Below are positions 35,823 through 45,954 of a stretch of 64,000 nt of DNA, in pieces. The DNA lies in NCBI RefSeq assembly GCF_024508665.1, contig NZ_JANINP010000001.1:558001-622000 (forward strand). Reading direction: 5' to 3'. A program made the position numbers and the translations under genes. The notes below the pieces were generated by a model that was not told where the DNA came from, did not search any database, and saw only the letters and a program-made list of their open reading frames with translations. The stretch comes from Sphingomonas sp. Its GTDB lineage: Bacteria; Pseudomonadota; Alphaproteobacteria; Sphingomonadales; Sphingomonadaceae. Every line of letters starts with the position of its first letter. The first letter of the stretch is position 1.

Positions 35823-36185
35823 ATGACCGACTCGCGCGAAACCGGGCTGACGCTCGATCCGAAATGGGGTGCCGACGGGCTGATCACGGCAGTGGTCACC
35901 GACGGCGATTCGGGCGAGGTGCTGATGCTCGCGCACATGAACGCTGACGCGCTGGCAGCGACGATCGAGCGTGGCGAGGCCGTGTTCTGGTCGCGCAGCC
36001 GCGGTGAATTGTGGCGCAAGGGCGCGACGTCGGGAAATGTCATGCGCGTGCGCGATATCAGGATCGATTGCGATCAGGACGCGGTGTGGCTGATCGTCGA
36101 TCCCGCCGGCCCGGCCTGCCATACTGGGGAGCGGTCGTGCTTCTATCGGCGAGTAACGAAGAACGGATTGGCGCAGGTCGATTGA
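35823..36185 (+). CDS. hisI: Phosphoribosyl-AMP cyclohydrolase HisI
   Basis: Third step of histidine synthesis; zinc metalloenzyme of 120 aa (monofunctional, without the HisE domain). Conserved features: [32 protein letters not shown] and [11 protein letters not shown], with the Cys residues and Asp residues binding Zn and Mg. GGGGAGAGGC (35813-35822) gives a good ribosome site. A lipoprotein gene starts one base after its stop. Confidence 0.96.
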   Translation: MTDSRETGLTLDPKWGADGLITAVVTDGDSGEVLMLAHMNADALAATIERGEAVFWSRSRGELWRKGATSGNVMRVRDIRIDCDQDAVWLIVDPAGPACHTGERSCFYRRVTKNGLAQVD

Positions 36186-36186
36186 G

Positions 36187-36720
36187 ATGATGGAGGCCGG
36201 CTCCTTCTTTTATCGCCGGGCTGGGGCTGCGGCGGGCATATTAGCTCTTGCCGCCTGTCACGCCGACCAGTCTGCCTCACAGGCAAATTCGACCGCGACC
36301 AGCCTCGAAGCCGCCGCGATCGAAGCCGGCATAGTCGCCGATCCCGGAAATACCGACCCGACCGGTCTCTACGTGCGCGACCGCGACCGCATCTGCGTGG
36401 TGCCGAGTGCGACAGCGTTTCGGATCGGCATCTCCGTCGACTATGGCGACACGTATCATTGCAGCGCGCAAGGAGAGGCGACGCGCGCCGGCGAGACGTT
36501 GCATGTCGAACTCGCAGATACCCCCGGCTGCAATTTCGACGCGAAGTTCGAAGGGGACCGGATCGCTTTCCCCGGCCGATTGCCGGACGCCTGTCAGAAG
36601 GCCTGTTCCTCGCGTGGATCGCTGACCGGGCTCAATGTCGAACGAATGAGCGATTCGCCGTCGGAGGCGGGCGCCTTGCGGGACGGCAGGGGCAGGATGC
36701 TCTGCGCGTCGGTCAAATGA
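36187..36720 (+). CDS. Putative lipoprotein of unknown function
   Basis: 177 aa with a lipoprotein signal: hydrophobic residues 11-23 followed by the lipobox LALAAC, so Cys24 would be lipidated. The mature part has no family I recognise; it contains paired cysteines (ICVV, YHC, PGCN, ACQKAC, LCAS) and may form disulfides in the periplasm. The start is ATG 36187 or the next codon. It may share the hisI transcript. Confidence 0.7.
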   Translation: MMEAGSFFYRRAGAAAGILALAACHADQSASQANSTATSLEAAAIEAGIVADPGNTDPTGLYVRDRDRICVVPSATAFRIGISVDYGDTYHCSAQGEATRAGETLHVELADTPGCNFDAKFEGDRIAFPGRLPDACQKACSSRGSLTGLNVERMSDSPSEAGALRDGRGRMLCASVK

Positions 36721-36733
36721 TCGCACGACCCGT

Positions 36734-36762
36734 TTGACGTTAACGTCAAGCAAGCGTAAAAA
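36734..36762 (+). promoter_or_regulatory. Promoter and MerR-type operator of the regulator/acyl-CoA dehydrogenase pair
   Basis: A perfect 16-bp palindrome, TTGACGTTAACGTCAA (36734-36749), overlaps a -35 TTGACG (36734-36739). A 17-bp spacer leads to the -10 TAAAAA (36757-36762). The expected transcription start falls at or next to the ATG at 36768, so the mRNA is probably leaderless. The palindrome resembles described LiuR-type sites of MerR regulators of branched-chain amino acid and acyl-CoA catabolism. Confidence 0.6.
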
Positions 36763-36767
36763 GGGGT

Positions 36768-37196
36768 ATGTCCTGGGTTCCGTCCTATGCCCCGATCGCG
36801 CCGCTCCACGACCGGCACAGCTTTTCCATTTCCGACCTGTCTACCGAATTCGGCGTTACGGCGCGCGCGCTGCGTTTCTATGAAGATGAGGGGCTGATCT
36901 CGCCCGAACGGCGTGGCACCCAACGCATCTATTCGCATCGCGACCGCGCGCGGCTCGCCTGGATCCTGCGCGGCAAGCGCGTCGGCTTTTCGCTTACCGA
37001 GATTCGCGAGTTGATCGACCTGTACGATGTCGGCGACGATCGGCGCACGCAGCGCGAGCGGACGATCGATCGTTGCAAGGAGCGCGTCGCCCTTCTCCAC
37101 CAGCAAAAGCGCGACATCGACGCCGCGATCGCCGAACTCAACGATTTCATCGCGTTGCTCGAGCAAGGCTCGCGCGCCGACCGCCAGAAGGACTGA
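36768..37196 (+). CDS. MerR-family transcriptional regulator (LiuR-like)
   Basis: 142 aa. An N-terminal winged HTH ([25 protein letters not shown], about residues 19-43, then [11 protein letters not shown]) is followed by a coiled-coil dimerisation helix (about 90-135). There is no Cys-rich metal or cluster site. Immediately downstream is an acyl-CoA dehydrogenase gene, 2 bp from its stop, the arrangement seen for LiuR-type regulators of acyl-CoA catabolism. The palindrome in its promoter suggests autoregulation of both genes. Confidence 0.85.
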   Translation: MSWVPSYAPIAPLHDRHSFSISDLSTEFGVTARALRFYEDEGLISPERRGTQRIYSHRDRARLAWILRGKRVGFSLTEIRELIDLYDVGDDRRTQRERTIDRCKERVALLHQQKRDIDAAIAELNDFIALLEQGSRADRQKD

Positions 37197-37198
37197 TC

Positions 37199-39001
37199 AT
37201 GCCGCAATACACGCCCCCGGTGCGCGACACGCGCTTCGTGCTCGATCACGTGCTTGGAATCGAGCGCTACGCCAATCTGCCGGGGTTCGAGAATGCGACT
37301 CCCGAAACTGTCGATGCCGTGCTCGAGGAGGGTGGGCGTTTCGTTACCGAAGTGCTGTTTCCGCTCAACCAGTCGGGCGACTTGGAGGGCTGTACGCGCC
37401 ATGACGACGGCAGCGTGACCACGCCCAAGGGGTTCAAGGAAGCTTATCGGCAGTTCGTCGAATCAGGCTGGGGCACTCTCAGCGCGCCGGCGGCGTTCGG
37501 CGGGCAGGAAATGCCCCATGTCGTCTCGACCGCGTTCCAGGAGTTCATGATCTCCTCGAACATGGCGTTCGCCATGTATCCCGGGCTGACCCATGGCGCG
37601 ATCGCCGCCTTGCTGGTCAAGGGCAGCCCCGAGCAGCAGCAGCTTTACGTCCCCAAGATGGTGTCGGGTGAGTGGGGCGGCACGATGAACCTGACCGAGC
37701 CGCAATGCGGTACCGATCTGGGCCTCATCCGCACCAAGGCCGAGCCGCAGGCCGATGGCTCTTATGCGATTACCGGCACCAAGATCTTCATCTCGGCCGG
37801 CGAGCACGATTTGACCAGCAACATCATCCATCTCGTGCTGGCCAAGACGCCCGGCGCGCCCGACAGTTCGAAAGGCATTTCGCTGTTCGTGGTGCCCAAG
37901 ATCCTCGTCAACGCGGACGGATCGCTCGGCGAGCGCAATGCGGTCAGCTGCGGGTCGATCGAACACAAGATGGGCATTCACGGCAATTCGACCTGCGTGA
38001 TGAATTACGATGGCGCCAAGGGATGGCTGGTCGGCGAGGAGATGAAGGGCCTGGCCGCGATGTTCATCATGATGAACGCCGCGCGGCTCGGCGTGGGGCT
38101 GCAGGGCCTGGCGGTCGCCGAAACCGCCTATCAGAACGCCGTTCAATACGCCCATGATCGTCGCCAGGGCAGGGCACTGGCCGGCCCGGCCGAACCTAAC
38201 GAGAAGGCGGATACACTATTCGTCCATCCCGACGTGCGCCGCATGCTGATGGACGCCAAGGCGTTGACCGAGGGATTGCGCGCGCTCTGCCTGTGGGGTG
38301 CGCTTCAGGTCGACCTCGAACACGCCGCGGCCAGCGAAGAGGAAAGGCAGCTCGCCGCGGATCTGGTCGGTCTGCTGACTCCGGTTATCAAGGGATACGG
38401 CACCGACAAGGGTTACGACATCGCGACCAATGCGCAGCAGGTCTATGGCGGGCACGGTTACATCCGCGAATGGGGCATGGAGCAATACGTCCGCGATGCC
38501 CGTATCTCGATGATCTATGAAGGCACCAACGGCGTTCAGGCGATGGATCTGGTCGGCCGCAAGCTTGCCGCCAATGGCGGCCGAGCCGTGCAGGCGCTGT
38601 TCAAGGTGGTTGGCGAGGAAGTCGCCGCCGCCAAGGGTGATCCGGCAACCGCCGATTTCGCCGCGCGGCTGGAAAAGGCCAATGGCGAATTACAGGCCGC
38701 GACCATATGGTTCCTGCAGAACGGCATGACCAATCCCAACAATGTCGGCGCGGGTGCGCATAGCTATATGCACCTGATGGGGATCGTCGCGGTCGGACTG
38801 ATGTGGCTGCGAATGGCCGCCGCTGCCGCGAGGCTGAAGGCGGCAGGCGAGGGCGATGCCGCGTTCCTCGATGCCAAGCTGACGACCGCGCGTTACTATG
38901 CAGAACGCATCATGCCTGACGCCGAAGCGCTGCGGCGCAAGATCGAAAGCGGATCGGAAGCTCTGATGGCGCTCCCGCCGGAGATGTTCGCGGCGGCCTG
39001 A
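37199..39001 (+). CDS. Acyl-CoA dehydrogenase, long form (DmdC/AcdB-like)
   Basis: FAD-dependent alpha,beta-dehydrogenation of an acyl-CoA. 600 aa, larger than the usual 380-400 because of an extra C-terminal domain (about 470-600) of the type found in DmdC-like enzymes. The N-terminal [16 protein letters not shown], the FAD/substrate segment [13 protein letters not shown], and the probable catalytic base in [10 protein letters not shown] are clear. The exact substrate (fatty, branched or 3-methylmercaptopropionyl-CoA) is not decided by sequence. Operon with the MerR gene. Confidence 0.9.
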   Translation: MPQYTPPVRDTRFVLDHVLGIERYANLPGFENATPETVDAVLEEGGRFVTEVLFPLNQSGDLEGCTRHDDGSVTTPKGFKEAYRQFVESGWGTLSAPAAFGGQEMPHVVSTAFQEFMISSNMAFAMYPGLTHGAIAALLVKGSPEQQQLYVPKMVSGEWGGTMNLTEPQCGTDLGLIRTKAEPQADGSYAITGTKIFISAGEHDLTSNIIHLVLAKTPGAPDSSKGISLFVVPKILVNADGSLGERNAVSCGSIEHKMGIHGNSTCVMNYDGAKGWLVGEEMKGLAAMFIMMNAARLGVGLQGLAVAETAYQNAVQYAHDRRQGRALAGPAEPNEKADTLFVHPDVRRMLMDAKALTEGLRALCLWGALQVDLEHAAASEEERQLAADLVGLLTPVIKGYGTDKGYDIATNAQQVYGGHGYIREWGMEQYVRDARISMIYEGTNGVQAMDLVGRKLAANGGRAVQALFKVVGEEVAAAKGDPATADFAARLEKANGELQAATIWFLQNGMTNPNNVGAGAHSYMHLMGIVAVGLMWLRMAAAAARLKAAGEGDAAFLDAKLTTARYYAERIMPDAEALRRKIESGSEALMALPPEMFAAA

Positions 39002-39007
39002 CGGGCG

Positions 39008-39098
39008 GGGCGCTATTCGCGCCCGCTCACTGCCAGCAATACGCTGCTCGAAACTGAGGGTATATTTGCGACGGTCCGGACTCGGCTTCGTGCCGGAC
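39008..39098 (+). other. Stem-loops in the gap after the acyl-CoA dehydrogenase gene
   Basis: GGGCGC-TATTC-GCGCCC (39008-39024) and GTCCGG/CCGGAC (39074-39098), the latter with an alternative inner CGGC/GCCG pairing. Neither has a U-tract. They lie between two convergent genes and may limit read-through. Nothing else is visible in 39002-39141. Confidence 0.35.
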
Positions 39099-39141
39099 TC
39101 AGTGGTAACTCGATTTCCCTGCCCTGGAGCCAGGTAGCTCC

Positions 39142-40680
39142 CTACCGCAACCGCTGCTCCACCAGGATCGGGTTGCGGTAGTGCGGGCGTATCAGCCGTA
39201 AAAGCAACGGTGTCGGTCGCTCGAGATAGACGACCTCGCGATAGGCGGGATCGCGCGGGAACGGTTCCGAACCGTCCAACATCGCGCTGTCGATCAGGCG
39301 GAGGCGGTAGGCGCCGACCGCCGGCTCGGCCGCAGTCAGTTTGCCTGTCATGCCGAGCCGGGCCAGCGGATAGGAGGCGCGGCCGACGATATGCTCCTCG
39401 GCACTATATTGTCCGGGATGCGCCGCCATATAGGGCACGATCACCTTTGCTTGCCAGCCTTGGTCGGGCGCGACGGCGATGGTGATGCCACCGCCCAGCA
39501 GGACAAGGCCGAGCAGGATCGATACGCGCCGCTTCAGCCTGGGTATTGCCAGCGCCGCGTCGAGATAGAGCGCGAAGCCGATCGTCGCGGCGGCGACCAC
39601 GAACAGGTAGTAACGCGGCTGTGGCCGCAGCGTGAACACCCAGGTGACGGTCACATAGCTGGCGACGGCGAACAGCAGCAGCAACAGGGTCGGTATCCTG
39701 GGTCGTGGGATCGCCGGATCGCGAAAGAATGGCAGCGCGCTCAGCGCCCATCCCAGGATGACGAAGCCGAATGCCGGATCGATCAGGAAATCGCCGAGCG
39801 GATTGATCGCCCAATGCAGGCGTGTCGGCCCCGCCGGGATCCACCGGCTGGCGAGATCGGGATTGAGAAAGGGACTGCCCGAATAAGTCTTGCCGACCAT
39901 ATGATCGCTGGCGATCAGAACGTGGTGCTTGTCGACGTGCAGGCGATAGAGCGGGTCGCCCGTCATCGCCCATAGCCAGGCATTGTCGACCAGCAGTGGC
40001 AAGACGAAGCCGAGTCCGAGCAAGAGATAGGCACGGCGTGGCATTGCCGGGTCACGCAGGAAAGCCCAGCCGTAGAAAAGCAGCACGAATGCCGCCGTCT
40101 CGCGTGTCTGCACCGCGCAGCTCAGCATGAGTCCGGACAAAAGCGACCATGCCAGCGCGGCGCTGCCGTTAGAGCGGCGGGCATTGAGGAATGCCCAAAT
40201 CGACGTCGCGCCGAACGCGAGCTCGAGCATTTCGGGGTAGCAACTGGTGCCCATGGCGTGAATCACGGGCGACAGGATCACCAACACCATCCAGAGGACG
40301 GCGGCGCGGGTTCCGGCCAAGCGCAGCACCGTTGCCACCGTCACGCCGACGAACAAGGCGTAGAACAATCGCGGCACCAGGAGCAGCGAGTCGATCGACG
40401 GGCCGAACAGGTGGAACATGCCAGTGATCGACAGGATCAGCGGGTGGCGTAGAGCCCAATGCGAAGTGCCGATCTGGGGGCCGTGGGCGTACCAGCCGAG
40501 CGCGATATCAAGATATTGTTGATCATCGCTTGGTCCCCCGGCGAACCCCGCCGGGTGAAAGAACAGCGACATTTCGGCGAGAAATATCGAAAGAGCGATG
40601 AACTGTGCCGCATTGGTCCGATAGCGCGGCATCACCGACACGCGACGTATCGTCCTCATGTCCGAGGTCAGATCATGCAT
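39142..40680 (-). CDS. Membrane glycosyltransferase, GT39/ArnT-like (lipid-linked sugar donor)
   Basis: 512-aa integral membrane protein with about 11 hydrophobic segments. It fits the dolichyl/polyprenyl-phosphate-sugar glycosyltransferase superfamily: an acidic first periplasmic loop (PSDDQQYLDIALGWYAHGP) with adjacent Asp residues, then HWALRHPLILSI, and a C-terminal periplasmic part. The acceptor is unknown. Start uncertain: ATG 40680 is used; in-frame ATGs at 40659 and 40632 are equally plausible because none has a clear Shine-Dalgarno. Confidence 0.7.
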   Translation of the reverse strand: MHDLTSDMRTIRRVSVMPRYRTNAAQFIALSIFLAEMSLFFHPAGFAGGPSDDQQYLDIALGWYAHGPQIGTSHWALRHPLILSITGMFHLFGPSIDSLLLVPRLFYALFVGVTVATVLRLAGTRAAVLWMVLVILSPVIHAMGTSCYPEMLELAFGATSIWAFLNARRSNGSAALAWSLLSGLMLSCAVQTRETAAFVLLFYGWAFLRDPAMPRRAYLLLGLGFVLPLLVDNAWLWAMTGDPLYRLHVDKHHVLIASDHMVGKTYSGSPFLNPDLASRWIPAGPTRLHWAINPLGDFLIDPAFGFVILGWALSALPFFRDPAIPRPRIPTLLLLLFAVASYVTVTWVFTLRPQPRYYLFVVAAATIGFALYLDAALAIPRLKRRVSILLGLVLLGGGITIAVAPDQGWQAKVIVPYMAAHPGQYSAEEHIVGRASYPLARLGMTGKLTAAEPAVGAYRLRLIDSAMLDGSEPFPRDPAYREVVYLERPTPLLLRLIRPHYRNPILVEQRLR

Positions 40681-40974
40681 TCCAAAAGCGCCCTGACATA
40701 AGCAACTCGTCCCAACGCGGCGGTGTCCCTGAACCATCGCCGCGCGCATCGTGACGCCCCGAAGGAATGACGTTGTCGAACGCGCCCAACATCATTCTTG
40801 GGATGAAATAGCCGGGAAGGGCTCGATGTTCCGGCCGGGAAGGCTGCCGAGTGCGGTCGCGTCGGTGAGCAGAGCCAAGATCGTGACGATCGAAGCGCCT
40901 TCAGCCGCGTTTATGGGCAGACAAATATTCCGCGGCCGCCGTGATCGGTAGCCGCCGCTCGAGAGCGTAAAGGA
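40681..40974. other. Non-coding gap of 294 bp
   Basis: The gap lies between the glycosyltransferase start and the cell-wall-hydrolase stop. A 66-codon frame at 40751-40951 has no recognisable protein character. No strong terminator or tRNA was found. Confidence 0.5.
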
Positions 40975-42381
40975 TTACGGCCGCTCGGGAAGCGAGGCGG
41001 TAGGGCGCGGTGTCGGCGTTGCGGTCGCTTTGGGCAGGGTTGCGCTATCACCCGGCTTGCGCCGTACCCCGATCAGACCGTCAGGCGCGGTGGCGGACGT
41101 CGGCTTGACCGAGAAGGTCATGGTCGGCGGCGGCGCTCCCGGCTTACCCGGCGCCGTGCCGGTTACCGGTGGCGGGGTCAGGGGGCGTGTGCCGGGCGGT
41201 GGTGTGGTCGTGGTCTGTGGCAGGCCCAGCACCTGGAGCTTCATGCACTCGCCCTTGGAGGCGCGTTTGAACTGGGCACAATTCCACAACGCCTTTTCAT
41301 AGCCGTGCGCCTTGTCGCGCAGATAGCTGAACGACATCGTTGCGATCTGCGCCTGGCCAAGCGGCAGGTTGGCCGGTGTGTGCGCCTTGTCGGTCCAGGC
41401 CATCAGCTTGCAATAATCGCGTGCGCCGCACGCCTTGGTCGCCACCGCCGGGAAAGAATCCGCGCCTGCGCGGGGGTCGAGTGTGACGAGGAAGCTGTTG
41501 GGATCGATAGATAAGGGCGAGCCGGCTGCTTCGCCGGCGGTGGGCGCGCCGTTGATCTCGGCGGGATTGACGTTGGCGACATCGACTTCGCCGACATGCG
41601 CGCTCGACAGTCCGCCCAGGGCGGCGATGTTCGGCTCGGATCCCGAAACCGTCCTGAGAAAGGCGGCGGGCGTTCCCCACCAGCCGGTCCAGCGGAAGAA
41701 CAAATGCGTCTTCACCGCCGCGATTTTGTCGAGGCTCGCGCTCCAATAGGGTACGACCCAATCGGTGTGGTAATGCGTCGCATAGCCGACCTTGGCGAAA
41801 ACCGAGCCGTTAAGTGCCGCGATTGCCACTTCTCGCGCGCGCTTCCAGGCCGCCGGGCTGGGACGCCAGCGGGTCAAGGCGCCGTCACAAGAGAAACTGA
41901 ACTGACACCCGGTGCTGCGATCCGATCCCTGGAACACCACGCCGCACACCGATTTTGGGAAAGCGGGGTGGCGGACGCGGTTGAGCACGACCTGGGCCAC
42001 TGCACGCTCACCCTCGGTATCGTCGCCCGCTTCGTAGAGTTGGGCGACGGCCAGGCAGTCGATGGCGCGCAGCCGGGCATCAGTCGAGCCGGAAAATCGG
42101 AACGGCCGGGCAGGAGGATTGGGCAAAGTCGAAAAGGGCACATTGGCGTTGAACGCCTTGGCGTCATCAGGATCGACCGACTGGAACTGCACCGGTTCGA
42201 CCGGCGGCAATTCGGTCGGAGGGACGACCCGCTGCGGCAACACTGCCACGCCCTTCGGAACTGGGCGGACTGGCGGCATCATGGTCACGATCACGGCCGG
42301 AACCGCGACTAGCAGCATGGCCACCGCGCCCAGGACCAGGCGTAGCGCAAGCGAAGGGGAACGGGTCGGCGAATCGATCAA
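40975..42381 (-). CDS. Membrane-anchored cell wall hydrolase, SleB-like
   Basis: About 468 aa. A transmembrane anchor (about 12-36, LVLGAVAMLLVAVPAVIV) is followed by a Pro-rich linker and a SleB/Hydrolase_2 domain (about 105-235): AGDDTEGERAVAQVVLNRVR carries the catalytic Glu, and VVFQGSDRSTGCQFSF and YATHYHTDWVVPYW follow. The last about 80 residues are Pro/Thr-rich. Expected to cleave peptidoglycan (lytic transglycosylase or amidase type). No ATG exists near the N-terminus; TTG 42381 is chosen, with TTG 42420 as an alternative. A stop codon lies a few codons further upstream. Confidence 0.78.
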   Translation of the reverse strand: MIDSPTRSPSLALRLVLGAVAMLLVAVPAVIVTMMPPVRPVPKGVAVLPQRVVPPTELPPVEPVQFQSVDPDDAKAFNANVPFSTLPNPPARPFRFSGSTDARLRAIDCLAVAQLYEAGDDTEGERAVAQVVLNRVRHPAFPKSVCGVVFQGSDRSTGCQFSFSCDGALTRWRPSPAAWKRAREVAIAALNGSVFAKVGYATHYHTDWVVPYWSASLDKIAAVKTHLFFRWTGWWGTPAAFLRTVSGSEPNIAALGGLSSAHVGEVDVANVNPAEINGAPTAGEAAGSPLSIDPNSFLVTLDPRAGADSFPAVATKACGARDYCKLMAWTDKAHTPANLPLGQAQIATMSFSYLRDKAHGYEKALWNCAQFKRASKGECMKLQVLGLPQTTTTPPPGTRPLTPPPVTGTAPGKPGAPPPTMTFSVKPTSATAPDGLIGVRRKPGDSATLPKATATPTPRPTASLPERP

Positions 42382-42517
42382 GTTTGTACCTGTGGAGGAG
42401 GCGCGTGTGCACAGTCGCAAAATCGCGCGCGCAGGCTCTTAGCGCAAAGCGTCCGCTGCCAAAACCCCGAGGGCCGGATTTGTTCCCCCGAAATGGGCCC
42501 TTCTCTTAGCCCTCGGC

Positions 42518-43438
42518 TCAGCTTTCGGGCAGGAAATCCGGCACCGACAGATAGCGCTCGCCGGTATCGTAGTTGAATCCGAGCACGCGCGTGCTAACCG
42601 GAAGGTCGGGGAGTTTCTGCAGGATCGCGGCGAGTGTCGCGCCCGAACTGATCCCGACCAACATGCCTTCCTCGCGCGCCGCACGGCGCGCCATATCCTT
42701 GGCGACACCGGCGTCGACCTTGATCACGCCGTCGAGCGCCTGGGTATGCAGATTGGCGGGAATGAAGCCCGCGCCGATCCCCTGGATCGGATGCGGACCC
42801 GGTTGGCCGCCCGAAATGACTGGGGAGGCATCGGGTTCGACCGCATAGACTTTGAGGTTCGGCCAGGTTTTCTTGAGGGTCTCCGCGACGCCGGTGATGT
42901 GCCCCCCGGTCCCGACCCCGCTGATCAGCACATCGATCGGTGCATCGGCGAAGTCTCGAAGAATTTCCTGTGCGGTTGTCTGTACATGGACATCGATGTT
43001 CGCAGGATTTTCGAACTGTTGCGGCATCCAGGAATTAGGCGTCTGCTCGATCAGTTCGAGTGCGCGCTCGATCGCGCCCTTCATGCCCTTTTCTCGCGGC
43101 GTGAGGTCGAATTGCGCACCATAAGCGAGCATCAGGCGACGGCGTTCGATCGACATCGATTCGGGCATGACGAGAATGATCTTGTAGCCCTTGACCGCGG
43201 CGACCATCGCTAATCCGACACCGGTATTGCCGCTGGTCGGTTCGATGATCGTGCCGCCCGGTTGGAGCTTACCATCGCGCTCGGCTGCTTCGACCATGCT
43301 CAGCGCGATGCGGTCCTTGATCGACCCGCCGGGGTTGGAGCGCTCGGACTTGATCCACACTTCGCTGTCCGGAAACAGCCGCTGGACGCGGATGTGCGGG
43401 GTGTTGCCGATCGTTTCCAGGATGGTGTTGGCCTTCAT
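42518..43438 (-). CDS. cysK: Cysteine synthase A (O-acetylserine sulfhydrylase)
   Basis: PLP enzyme that makes cysteine from O-acetylserine and sulfide. 306 aa, the normal length. Lys41 in NPGGSIKDR binds [15 protein letters not shown] and [10 protein letters not shown] bind the substrate and cofactor phosphate; ISSGAT is near the C-terminus. The start ATG 43438 overlaps the MFS stop (ATGA). CysK and the serine-activating CysE are not adjacent here. Confidence 0.96.
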   Translation of the reverse strand: MKANTILETIGNTPHIRVQRLFPDSEVWIKSERSNPGGSIKDRIALSMVEAAERDGKLQPGGTIIEPTSGNTGVGLAMVAAVKGYKIILVMPESMSIERRRLMLAYGAQFDLTPREKGMKGAIERALELIEQTPNSWMPQQFENPANIDVHVQTTAQEILRDFADAPIDVLISGVGTGGHITGVAETLKKTWPNLKVYAVEPDASPVISGGQPGPHPIQGIGAGFIPANLHTQALDGVIKVDAGVAKDMARRAAREEGMLVGISSGATLAAILQKLPDLPVSTRVLGFNYDTGERYLSVPDFLPES

Positions 43439-44739
43439 GGCTGTATCACTCCGTGTTCGGGGGCACTTTCGAGGATTTCGGGCGGGTCGAACGACTTTGC
43501 AAGCCTGAGTTCGGGGAACAGCCGCGACCAGAGCAGCGTGATGACGATACAACCGATCCCGCCGAACACAACCGCGCCGACCGGCCCCAAAAGCGAGCCG
43601 AGCAGCCCGCTTTCGGCCTCACCCAATTCGTTCGAGGCGGAGATGGTAAGCTGCGACACCGCGCTCACGCGTCCTCGCATCTCGTCGGGCGTGTGAAGCT
43701 GTATCAGCGACGAGCGGACATAGACCGACACCATGTCGGCACAGCCGGCGACGATCAGGCCGGCCAGCGCGAGATAGAAGGCATGGCTCGGAAGAATCAG
43801 ATGCGCGGTGCCGAAGGTCAGGATGCCGAGCCCGAACACCACCACCGCGATCAGCATCTTGAGGCCGACATTGGTCTTCATCGGACGGAACGAGAAGAAT
43901 AGCGCCGTCGAGGTCGCGCCAATGCCCATCCCGGCGGCCAGCAGGCCGAGGCCCTGGCTCCCGACATGGAGGATGTCGCGCGCGAATACCGGCAACAAGG
44001 CGGTGGCACCTGCGAGCAGGACCGCGAACAGATCCAGCGTGATCGCCGCCAATACCAGACGGTTGTGCCGGACGTAACGGAAGCCCTCGGCGATGCGATG
44101 AAGCGGGCGATGATCGGCTTGCGCTTGCGGCTGGGGCACCTTGCCGATCAGGAAGATCATCCCGAGCGCGATAAGGAAGAGCGCTGTCGAGGTGCCATAG
44201 GCGGCATCGGGGTGGATCGCGTAGAGAAAGCCGCCCAGGCTGGGGCCGATGATCACGCCGACCTGCCAGGCAATCGAACTGATCGCGATCGCGGTGGGCA
44301 GGGCCTCGCGCGGGACCAGATTTGGGGCGAGGGCGGAATAAGCGGGCCCCGCAAAGGCGCGCGCCAAGCCGATCATCACGGCGGCGAGAAACAGAATCGG
44401 CAAACTGAGGGCATGAAGCCAGGTGAGGGTGCCGAGCATCACCGTCGTAGTCACCAGCAGCGCTGTCGTGCCCCGCACGATCCAGCGGCGGTCGAACGTA
44501 TCGGCGACCAGCCCGACGATCGGCGTCAGCACGAACAAGGGCACGAACTGCGCCACCCCGATCATGCCGAGCAGGAAGGTCGCTTCCTTGATGCTGAGAT
44601 GATGAACGTCCCGCGCGATACTATAGACCTGCCAGCCGATGATGATCGACATGGCGGAAAGCGCGACGGTGCCGGCGAAACGCGACAGCCAATAGGCGCG
44701 AAAATTGGCGATGCGGAAGGGATGGTCGGCAGGGAACAT
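43435..44739 (-). CDS. MFS transporter (EntS-like exporter family)
   Basis: 434-aa, 12-segment major facilitator. Signature loops: [15 protein letters not shown] after TM2 and [14 protein letters not shown] between TM10 and TM11, which is typical of the EntS/MFS_3 export group. AAGG is located 8 bases before ATG 44739; an ATG 10 codons upstream (44769) has weaker support. Coupled by a 4-bp overlap to cysK, so it could export a cysteine-pathway metabolite, which is inference. Confidence 0.87.
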   Translation of the reverse strand: MFPADHPFRIANFRAYWLSRFAGTVALSAMSIIIGWQVYSIARDVHHLSIKEATFLLGMIGVAQFVPLFVLTPIVGLVADTFDRRWIVRGTTALLVTTTVMLGTLTWLHALSLPILFLAAVMIGLARAFAGPAYSALAPNLVPREALPTAIAISSIAWQVGVIIGPSLGGFLYAIHPDAAYGTSTALFLIALGMIFLIGKVPQPQAQADHRPLHRIAEGFRYVRHNRLVLAAITLDLFAVLLAGATALLPVFARDILHVGSQGLGLLAAGMGIGATSTALFFSFRPMKTNVGLKMLIAVVVFGLGILTFGTAHLILPSHAFYLALAGLIVAGCADMVSVYVRSSLIQLHTPDEMRGRVSAVSQLTISASNELGEAESGLLGSLLGPVGAVVFGGIGCIVITLLWSRLFPELRLAKSFDPPEILESAPEHGVIQP

Positions 44740-44906
44740 CCGGCTTGCCTTAGGCGGAGCGTCCCGCATTCCGCAACCGTGGCATTGCTTGTTGGTTATG
44801 AAGTTATCGTGCGGATCGCCAATAGCGCAGCGCACGATTGAAAAGCGCAACAGGTCCGGCCTATAGGCCGCCCTTTCTCCCCCTACGGAAACGAGGTTTC
44901 CCCATC

Positions 44907-45953
44907 GTGGCAAAAGCCCCAGCGCGCGCCAAGAGCGAGCCCCCCATTACCAACCGTCCGCGGCCCGACGAGCCGCAGCCTTATCAGGCGTCGAAGGAGG
45001 AATTGCTCGAACTGTACAAGCAGATGCTGCTGATCCGCCGTTTCGAAGAGAAAGCGGGTCAGCTCTACGGCCTCGGTTTCATCGGCGGCTTCTGCCACCT
45101 CTATATCGGCCAGGAAGCGGTCGCAGTCGGGCTGCAATCGGCGCTCGACGGCGAGAAGGACAGTGTGATCACGGGCTATCGCGATCACGGCCACATGCTC
45201 GCTTACGGAATCGACCCCAAGGTGATCATGGCCGAGTTGACTGGTCGCGCCGCCGGCATCTCGAAAGGCAAGGGCGGGTCGATGCACATGTTCTCGACCG
45301 AGAAGAAGTTCTACGGCGGGCACGGCATCGTCGGCGCGCAGGTTTCGCTCGGCACCGGGCTTGCCTTCAAGCACAAATATTCGAACGACGGCGGCGTCTG
45401 TCTCGCCTATTTCGGCGACGGCGCGGCCAACCAGGGCCAGGTCTACGAATCGTTCAACATGGCCGAGCTGTGGAAGCTTCCGATCATCTATGTGATTGAG
45501 AACAACCAGTACGCGATGGGCACCAGCGTCAATCGGGCTAGCGCCGAGGATCAGCTTTATCGCCGCGGCGAGAGCTTTCGCATCCCGGGCATCCAGGTCG
45601 ACGGCATGGACGTGCTGGCGTGCCGCGGCGCGGCCGAAGAAGCGCTGGCCTGGGTGCGTGCGGGCAAGGGCCCGCTCATCCTCGAGATGAAGACCTATCG
45701 CTACCGCGGCCACTCGATGTCCGACCCGGCCAAATATCGCAGCCGTGAAGAAGTCCAGGCGGTCCGCGACAAGTCCGACCCGATCGAGCATGCCAAGGCG
45801 CTGCTCGAGAAACTAGGCGTGAAGGAAGACGAGCTGAAGGCGGCGGAGGCCGCGATCAGGAAGCAGGTGAACGAGGCGGCGGACTTCGCCGAGCAGACGC
45901 CGGAGCCGGAGCTGGGCGAGCTTTATACCGACGTGCTGGTGGAGTCGTACTGA
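44907..45953 (+). CDS. pdhA: Pyruvate dehydrogenase E1 component, alpha subunit
   Basis: TPP-binding half of the E1 heterotetramer that feeds acetyl-CoA into the TCA cycle. 348 aa. The start is GTG 44907 ([13 protein letters not shown]) with GAGG about 10 bases upstream. TPP/Mg motif: [15 protein letters not shown] followed by [13 protein letters not shown]. The conserved [15 protein letters not shown] loop is present. The stop TGA is one base before pdhB. Confidence 0.96.
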   Translation: MAKAPARAKSEPPITNRPRPDEPQPYQASKEELLELYKQMLLIRRFEEKAGQLYGLGFIGGFCHLYIGQEAVAVGLQSALDGEKDSVITGYRDHGHMLAYGIDPKVIMAELTGRAAGISKGKGGSMHMFSTEKKFYGGHGIVGAQVSLGTGLAFKHKYSNDGGVCLAYFGDGAANQGQVYESFNMAELWKLPIIYVIENNQYAMGTSVNRASAEDQLYRRGESFRIPGIQVDGMDVLACRGAAEEALAWVRAGKGPLILEMKTYRYRGHSMSDPAKYRSREEVQAVRDKSDPIEHAKALLEKLGVKEDELKAAEAAIRKQVNEAADFAEQTPEPELGELYTDVLVESY

Positions 45954-45954
45954 G

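Noticed and set aside
40751..40951. 66-codon open frame
   Set aside because: No ribosome site, no protein-like composition and no neighbours to support it.
44838..44906. Longer PdhA start at TTG 44838
   Set aside because: The extra residues are not typical of PdhA, and GTG 44907 has a GAGG ribosome site.
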